Part shown: positions 30,796 to 34,805 of the stretch, in pieces
Position numbering within the stretch: the first letter of the stretch is position 1
Layout: each line of letters begins with the position of its first letter
NCBI GenBank assembly: GCA_026015035.1
Contig: JAOZHB010000027.1
Span: 1-34,805 of the forward strand
Length of the DNA: 34,805 nucleotides
Source: Candidatus Bathyarchaeota archaeon
GTDB taxonomy: Archaea; Thermoproteota; Bathyarchaeia; RBG-16-48-13; GCA-020355125
Direction of reading: 5' to 3'
Notes under the pieces: model-generated
Database searches by the model: none
What the model was told of the DNA's origin: nothing
Seen by the model: the letters and a program-made list of their open reading frames with translations, nothing else
Position numbers and translations under genes: made by a program

Positions 30796-32622
30796 TTAGC
30801 GTTTCACGTGTCGCTTGCTCTTCTCTTCGCGGTATTCGACGCGTTGCCTGAACTCCTCCTTTTTTCCCGCGTTCCAGTTCTGCACGGGTCGGAGGTAGCC
30901 TACGACTCGCGAATAGACCTCTGCGTTTTCGCCACACGTTGGACATGTGAAGTGTTCGCCTACCACGTATCCGTGGTTCGGGCAGATCGAGAAGGTCGGC
31001 GTTATCGTGAAGTAGGGGATCGTGAAGGTCTCCGCGATGGTTCTGACCAAGCGCATGCATGTGGCGGGGTCGCTGACCCGCTCGCCGAGGAACCCGTGGA
31101 AGATGGTGCCGCCATTGTAGAGGCGTTGGAGGCCTTCTTGATGCGTTAACGCTTCGAAGATGTCATCTGTGTAGTCCACGGGTAAGTGGGTGGAGTTGGT
31201 GTAGTAGGGCGTCTTCACGCCCGCAGTGATGATCTGGGGGTACCTCTCCCTGTCGATTTTCGCCAAGCGGTAGCTCGTGCCTTCTGCAGGCGTGGCTTCA
31301 AGATTGTAGAGGTTCCCCGTGTCCTCTTGGAACTCCAGTAGACGACGCCTCATGTACTTGAGCACCTTGACGGCGAACTCTTTTCCCTCTTTCGACGTGA
31401 TGTCTTGGCCCAGAAAGTTCAAGCAGGCCTCGTTCATACCGAGCAGGCCGATGGTTGAGAAGTGCCATCGTAAGGTGCCGAGATACCTCTGGGTGTACGG
31501 TAATAGCCCTCTCTCTATGTTCTTCTCGATGAGCCCCCGTTTCACTTCGAGGCTCTCCTTCGCCAACTCCATTAGCTGCCCTAACCGCTCAAAAAACGCG
31601 TTTTCCTCCCTCGACTGGAAGGCGATTCGCGGCAGGTTGATGGTGACTACGCCAACGCTCCCGGTCTTGTCGGCGAAGCCGAAGTAGCCTCCGAAGCGGC
31701 GATAAAGCTGTTTGAGGTCCAACAAGAGCCGGCAGCACATGGCCCGGACTTCCCGCGGGTCTAACCCGCTCTTCAGGAAGTTCTGGAAGTAGGGGATGCC
31801 GTACTTCGCGGTCATCGTGAAGAGTAACTGACTGTTTTCGGAGTCCCAGTCGAAGTCTTCCGTGAGGTTGTAGGTTGGAATGGGGAAGGTGAAGGGACGG
31901 TTATCCGCGTCGCCCTCGATCATCACCTCAAGGAAGGCCTTGTTGATCATGTCGACCTCTTCTTGATAGTCTGCATAGGTCTCGGTGAGCAGCTTTCCCC
32001 CCAGAACGACTGACTCGTCCTTCAGGTCCGATGGAATTGTCCCGTCGAGGGTGATGTTTGAAAAGGGGGTCTGCCCGCCCCACCGCGACGTCACGTTCAA
32101 CCCAAAGACGAATTCCTGGAGGGCCTGCCTGACCGCTTTGTACTCCAGGTGATCCTTTCTCACGAAGGGAGCGAGGAAGGTGTCGAGGGAGTTAAACGCC
32201 TGCGCCCCCGCCCACTCGTTCTGGATGATGCCGACGAAGTTCACCAGCTGATGCAACGCCGTACCCAGATGTTGCGGTGGGGCCGACGCCAGCCTCCCGG
32301 GGCCTCCCCGCACCCCCTCGGCGAGCAGCTGCCGCAGACTCCATCCCGCACAGTATCCGACGATGCCCATGTATAAGTTGTGAATGTGGAAGTCGCCGTC
32401 AGCGTGAGCTTGCGAGACCCTCGGGGGATACACTTTTGTGAGGGTATACCGGCGGATGACCTCTCCCGCACCCCGGAAAAAGACGCTTGAAAAGGAGAAG
32501 GGGATGTTGCTGTTTTCCCTGATTCTCCAATCGGCCTCTTCCAAGAGGTCGTCCGTGAGCTTCACCACATCCACATACTCTTCTTTCACACGCTTCCCAT
32601 TTTTCATCGTCAACTCGTCCAC
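30796..32622 (-). CDS. nrdD: Anaerobic ribonucleoside-triphosphate reductase
   Basis: This 608-residue class III reductase is a glycyl-radical enzyme that makes deoxynucleotides without oxygen. The HADGDFHIHNLYMG, NEWAGAQAFNSLDTFLAPF and VFGLNVTSRWGGQTPFSN blocks are family hallmarks. The C-terminus carries a zinc site (C547, H550, C560, C563: CPNHGYV...CPTCG) and RVVGYLRPVQNWN with the radical glycine at about 575. It lacks the N-terminal ATP-cone that gives allosteric control in longer homologues, and length fits that. The activase NrdG is not encoded in the window. The start is GTG at 32622 without a clear ribosome-binding site; an ATG five codons in (32607) is possible. It implies anaerobic life. 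Confidence 0.95.
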   Translation of the reverse strand: MDELTMKNGKRVKEEYVDVVKLTDDLLEEADWRIRENSNIPFSFSSVFFRGAGEVIRRYTLTKVYPPRVSQAHADGDFHIHNLYMGIVGYCAGWSLRQLLAEGVRGGPGRLASAPPQHLGTALHQLVNFVGIIQNEWAGAQAFNSLDTFLAPFVRKDHLEYKAVRQALQEFVFGLNVTSRWGGQTPFSNITLDGTIPSDLKDESVVLGGKLLTETYADYQEEVDMINKAFLEVMIEGDADNRPFTFPIPTYNLTEDFDWDSENSQLLFTMTAKYGIPYFQNFLKSGLDPREVRAMCCRLLLDLKQLYRRFGGYFGFADKTGSVGVVTINLPRIAFQSREENAFFERLGQLMELAKESLEVKRGLIEKNIERGLLPYTQRYLGTLRWHFSTIGLLGMNEACLNFLGQDITSKEGKEFAVKVLKYMRRRLLEFQEDTGNLYNLEATPAEGTSYRLAKIDRERYPQIITAGVKTPYYTNSTHLPVDYTDDIFEALTHQEGLQRLYNGGTIFHGFLGERVSDPATCMRLVRTIAETFTIPYFTITPTFSICPNHGYVVGEHFTCPTCGENAEVYSRVVGYLRPVQNWNAGKKEEFRQRVEYREEKSKRHVKR

Positions 32623-32750
32623 CCGTTATTAAGGTATATGTGCCTAAGGCTCTTCCAGACGTCTAATACGACGTTGCCCTTCGGTTAGCCTGTTCCGAGG
32701 ACATTTAAGACGGTTCTAGTATATAACTCATCGAAGGATTATGTGGTCTC

Positions 32751-32760
32751 AAGCTAGCTT
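32751..32760. repeat. AAGCTAGCTT palindrome
   Basis: Perfect 10-base palindrome in the gap between divergent nrdD and the winged-helix gene. Confidence 0.65.
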
Positions 32761-32840
32761 CTTCATTATTCCGTTTTTGGGAAAAACGTCGTGCCTTTGT
32801 CTATAAGCGGAAAACGCTTTCCATTTTCGTTAGAAAACCC

Positions 32841-32848
32841 TTTAATAA
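32841..32848 (+). promoter_or_regulatory. TATA box of the winged-helix gene
   Basis: TTTAATAA in an A/T-rich stretch, about 45 bases before the ATG. AAGGAGAT (32876-32883) lies between them. Confidence 0.5.
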
Positions 32849-32891
32849 CATAATTTCTAAAAATAAGTCCGTAACAAGGAGATAATTTAAA

Positions 32892-33170
32892 ATGAGCGGA
32901 AAACGAAGCGATATTGAAATATCGGCTGACATTCTACAAGTGGCGAGGAACGGAGCGAAGAAGTCCCACATCGTGTACAAGGCCAATTTAAACTTCAAGA
33001 TCGGCAAGAAGTATCTGGACCGCCTCATACACTCGGGGCTACTGAAAGGCCCCAATGGAGAGAGCAAGGTCTTCAGGACGACGGAGAAGGGAGTGGACTA
33101 CATCAACTACTACCACGGCCTCAAAGACTACCTACGTCCGTCTCACCCCATTACCGCAAGCGCTCGCTAA
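32892..33170 (+). CDS. Winged-helix transcription regulator (HTH_45-like)
   Basis: This 92-residue protein begins with RSDIEISADILQVARNGAKK and continues HIVYKANLNFKIGKKYLDRLIHSGLL. That is the standard layout of the small archaeal winged-helix regulators, with the recognition helix around 28-45 and the wing in VFRTTEKG. It binds DNA, probably as a dimer; the target is unknown. Strong AAGGAGAT 8 bases before the ATG. It stands alone between divergent nrdD and the DUF362 gene, so nrdD or itself are plausible targets, though nothing shows this directly. Confidence 0.88.
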   Translation: MSGKRSDIEISADILQVARNGAKKSHIVYKANLNFKIGKKYLDRLIHSGLLKGPNGESKVFRTTEKGVDYINYYHGLKDYLRPSHPITASAR

Positions 33171-33199
33171 GTTTCTTCAAAACGCTTCACACACGGCCC

Positions 33200-33205
33200 T
33201 TTTTT
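33200..33205 (+). terminator. T-run after the winged-helix gene
   Basis: Six T residues preceded by GGCCC, 30 bases after the stop. No hairpin. Confidence 0.35.
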
Positions 33206-33403
33206 CTTCAGCGTGGCTTGCTGAGCCCTATGGTTCATCATAACCGTATTGTGAGTTGCTCTTTCTCGATTATATTCGCGTTCTGATACTATAGAATAAC
33301 ACATGGCTGCTGGCTTTCTATTCCTTCTACTCGACAGCATCAACTCCTAGTCGAAGTAATTACAATGAGTAGGGTTTGGATTCAGCTATGCGTGGGTGGA
33401 AGG

Positions 33404-33413
33404 CTTTTTATGG
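33404..33413 (+). promoter_or_regulatory. TATA box of the DUF362 gene
   Basis: CTTTTTATGG, placing transcription start near 33433, just before the CGGAGT hairpin. Confidence 0.45.
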
Positions 33414-33437
33414 CGGGTAAGTTGTAGTGTCAGACGT

Positions 33438-33454
33438 CGGAGTGTAATACTCCG
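33438..33454 (+). promoter_or_regulatory. Leader hairpin of the DUF362 gene
   Basis: CGGAGT-GTAAT-ACTCCG is a perfect 6-bp stem with a 5-base loop at the expected 5' end of the mRNA. It could stabilise the message or be a protein-binding site; as DNA it is also an operator-like inverted repeat. Confidence 0.4.
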
Positions 33455-33492
33455 ATAAAAAAGGTGAAGCTTGTTCGAACGAGGTGGATGGA

Positions 33493-34314
33493 ATGAGTGT
33501 CGTAGCCATTGTTAAAGGGGCGAACCCCGTCGAAACAACGGTTAAAGCGCTGGAACTGATCGGTTCTGAAGTGGACAGGGTGCTCTCCGCGAAGAAGCCG
33601 GTTTTGATCAAGCCTAACTACATCAATTCCAGCCCACCCTCGACGGGAATCACGACGGACGCCAGAGTCGTTGAGGGAGTTATCACATTTTTGAAGACGC
33701 GAGGGGTCGACGAGATTGTGGTCGGTGAGGGGAGTGGATGGGCCGACACCCTTCGCGCCTTCACCGTTGCCGGTATCGACGCGGTTGCGGAACGCTGGGG
33801 TGTGAAACTCGTGGACTTGAATAAAGACGCCTTTGTCACTGTGAACCCCCCCGAACCGTTGTCGCTGACGCGGGTTCGGGTCGCGAAGACGGCGATGGAG
33901 ACAACAATCATCAGCGTGCCCAAGCTCAAGATCCACGGGAGTGCCACGGTGACCTTGAGCCTGAAGAACATGATGGGGGCTTTGGCCTCGAAAGGCATTA
34001 TGCACAACGGGCGACTGAGCCGAAACATCGCGGACCTCGCCTCTATCCTGACACCCCACGTCGCCGTGATCGACGGCATCATCGCGGGAGAAGGGCATGA
34101 AACGCGGGGCAGCCCCGTGGCGATGAACCTCGTCATCGCGGGAACCGACCCCGTGGCCACCGACGCCGTCGGCTCCGCAGTCATGGGGGTTCCACCCAAG
34201 TCGGTTCGACACCTCCGCTTTGCGGAGGACAAGGGCCTTGGAACCTGTGACTTGGAGAAGATAACGGTGCTTGGCGAACCCATTGAGGCAGTCAAACGAA
34301 GGTTTCATCGTTAG
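33493..34314 (+). CDS. DUF362 domain protein
   Basis: This protein has 273 residues from the ATG at 33493. I prefer that start to the track's GTG at 33484 because GAGGTGG then lies at normal distance. Conserved DUF362 blocks are KPVLIKPNYINSSPPSTGITTDARVVEGVI near the start, VVGEGSGW, ISVPKLKIHGSATVTLSLKNMMG in the middle, and GTDPVATDAVGSAVMG near the end. There are no CxxC ferredoxin motifs, unlike longer members fused to iron-sulfur domains. The family has no agreed biochemical role, so I give none. It is followed directly by a CTAG/GCGC palindrome cluster. Confidence 0.9.
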   Translation: MSVVAIVKGANPVETTVKALELIGSEVDRVLSAKKPVLIKPNYINSSPPSTGITTDARVVEGVITFLKTRGVDEIVVGEGSGWADTLRAFTVAGIDAVAERWGVKLVDLNKDAFVTVNPPEPLSLTRVRVAKTAMETTIISVPKLKIHGSATVTLSLKNMMGALASKGIMHNGRLSRNIADLASILTPHVAVIDGIIAGEGHETRGSPVAMNLVIAGTDPVATDAVGSAVMGVPPKSVRHLRFAEDKGLGTCDLEKITVLGEPIEAVKRRFHR

Positions 34315-34322
34315 CGAGGTTT

Positions 34323-34354
34323 GCTAGCTAGAGATCAAAGCGCGCGCGCTAGCT
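34323..34354. repeat. GCTAGCTAG plus AGCGCGCGCGCTAGCT cluster
   Basis: A CTAG palindrome (34323-34331) and a GC-type palindrome joined to AGCT (34339-34354), starting 8 bases after the DUF362 stop. The second mirrors the composite at 13001 in opposite orientation. Confidence 0.75.
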
Positions 34355-34426
34355 GTTAGTTAACTCGAAGAACCCACATCCACACAGGAGACAGCCAAGG
34401 TGCGAAAACAATGTTACATTACGTTC

Positions 34427-34443
34427 CTAGCTAGCCTGCTAGC
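34427..34443. repeat. CTAGCTAGC and GCTAGC
   Basis: Two CTAG units 2 bases apart, ending 5 bases before the TATA box of the last gene. Same palindrome-before-TATA layout as at 13303 and 14827. Confidence 0.7.
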
Positions 34444-34448
34444 GAAGA

Positions 34449-34456
34449 TTTTATAT
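34449..34456 (+). promoter_or_regulatory. TATA box of the last gene
   Basis: TTTTATAT, about 37 bases before the GTG at 34489. Confidence 0.55.
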
Positions 34457-34470
34457 GTCATAATATGACA
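34456..34470 (+). promoter_or_regulatory. Operator-like inverted repeat
   Basis: TGTCAT-AAT-ATGACA is a perfect 6-bp inverted repeat with a 3-base spacer, directly downstream of the TATA box. A protein bound here would block transcription. Confidence 0.45.
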
Positions 34471-34488
34471 TTCAAAATATGAAACGGT

Positions 34489-34805
34489 GTGAGTTATAAA
34501 TTATCGTTAACGGACAAACAGATGGAAGAATATTTCCACAAAAGCGTCTTCAAATCCATTCGCTGTAAGACCTTTCAGAAGCTATTACTTATCTGGTTTC
34601 TGCTGCTTGATCCCAAAGAGATGGGCTACGGCACTCTTTGTGACAGGCTACGCATGAGAGCTAAGGAAGATAATTCTAAAACGATGTTAACTAGATCCTT
34701 AGACTTAGCTTATCATTTAAAACCTGAAGACATCATGGAAATCCTTAATTGCTCAAAACGTACAGCGATAGATTATATCCAAACAGTTCAATATTTAGTT
34801 TCATT
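34489..34805 (+). CDS. Unrecognised gene, possible DNA-binding protein (3' truncated by window)
   Basis: The frame is open from a GTG at 34489 to the window end (105 codons), so the ORF track omitted it. The N-terminal part is basic and helical (HKSVFKSIRCKTFQKLL, then a hydrophobic LLIWFLLLDP). The visible end, EDIMEILNCSKRTAIDYIQT, reads like a helix-turn-helix with a recognition helix SKRTAIDYIQ. Codons are A/T-ending, unlike the preceding DUF362 gene. It has its own TATA box and an operator-like inverted repeat, and CTAG palindromes just upstream. A regulator or mobile-element protein is plausible, but I cannot name a family. Confidence 0.55.
   Translation, partial: MSYKLSLTDKQMEEYFHKSVFKSIRCKTFQKLLLIWFLLLDPKEMGYGTLCDRLRMRAKEDNSKTMLTRSLDLAYHLKPEDIMEILNCSKRTAIDYIQTVQYLVS

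Larger units (their letters stand above)
33171..33492. other. 322-base gap before the DUF362 gene
   Basis: Contains the T-run, a stretch with nothing assignable (about 33210-33400), then the DUF362 promoter and a leader hairpin. Confidence 0.5.

Noticed and set aside
1-34805. CRISPR array or complete insertion sequence
   Set aside because: The palindromes are irregularly spaced, 9-17 bases long and lack spacers; no transposase or cas gene is present.

Overview
The window is archaeal chromosomal DNA. It carries transcription factor TFB, a UbiA-family archaeal ether-lipid prenyltransferase, a splicing-endonuclease-type EndA, an Lhr-type helicase, the archaeal bifunctional FBP aldolase/phosphatase, and the LysW carrier-protein route to lysine/arginine. 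Many starts are GTG or TTG, several behind AT-rich TATA boxes. A TACK-type lineage such as Bathyarchaeia fits, but that placement is inference from gene content and I could not run a phylogeny.

Layout. 1-12.9 kb is compact core genome: the C-terminal part of an Lhr helicase (cut by the window edge), a COG3199 ATP-NAD kinase-like protein, a cyclophilin-like protein, FBP aldolase/phosphatase, a Nudix hydrolase, a beta-decarboxylating dehydrogenase (homoisocitrate/isopropylmalate/isocitrate type), a Clp1/Grc3-type RNA kinase overlapping an RNase H/RuvC-fold gene, then argH, argG and the 58-aa carrier lysW (missed by the ORF track), all three on the minus strand. 12.9-17.2 kb is an AT-rich accessory island with small membrane proteins, a class V aminotransferase, a Cys-rich small protein, a decayed gene and many short palindromes. 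17.2-22.7 kb is the plus-strand operon lysX-like/lysY/lysZ/lysJ/lysK. Together with lysW it would add an amino-group-protecting carrier to glutamate and/or aminoadipate, phosphorylate, reduce and transaminate the bound intermediate, and release ornithine and/or lysine; argG and argH finish arginine. 22.8-24.8 kb holds an endA homologue, a zinc-ribbon membrane protein and an HD phosphohydrolase. 24.8-27.3 kb is a second AT-rich, palindrome-bearing stretch with a small membrane ORF, a frameshifted gene, a mosaic TFB gene and a gene fragment. 27.3-34.3 kb returns to core genes: UbiA prenyltransferase, hisS, a saccharopine-dehydrogenase-like protein, anaerobic NTP reductase nrdD, a winged-helix regulator and a DUF362 protein. 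The window ends inside an unrecognised gene.

The most unusual feature is a set of about 22 short perfect or near-perfect palindromes built from (A)GCTAGCTAGC(T) or (T)AGCGCGCGCGCT(A). They sit almost only between genes and are concentrated in the AT-rich islands. They recur just upstream of TATA boxes, right after stop codons and at the broken ends of gene remnants. The CTAG-type units with three TAG phases stop translation in all six frames. Other points worth checking: a LysX-like ligase with a ~75-residue insertion and separated from lysW by the island, a TFB gene whose codon usage switches abruptly mid-gene, and an EndA that lacks the expected catalytic histidine.
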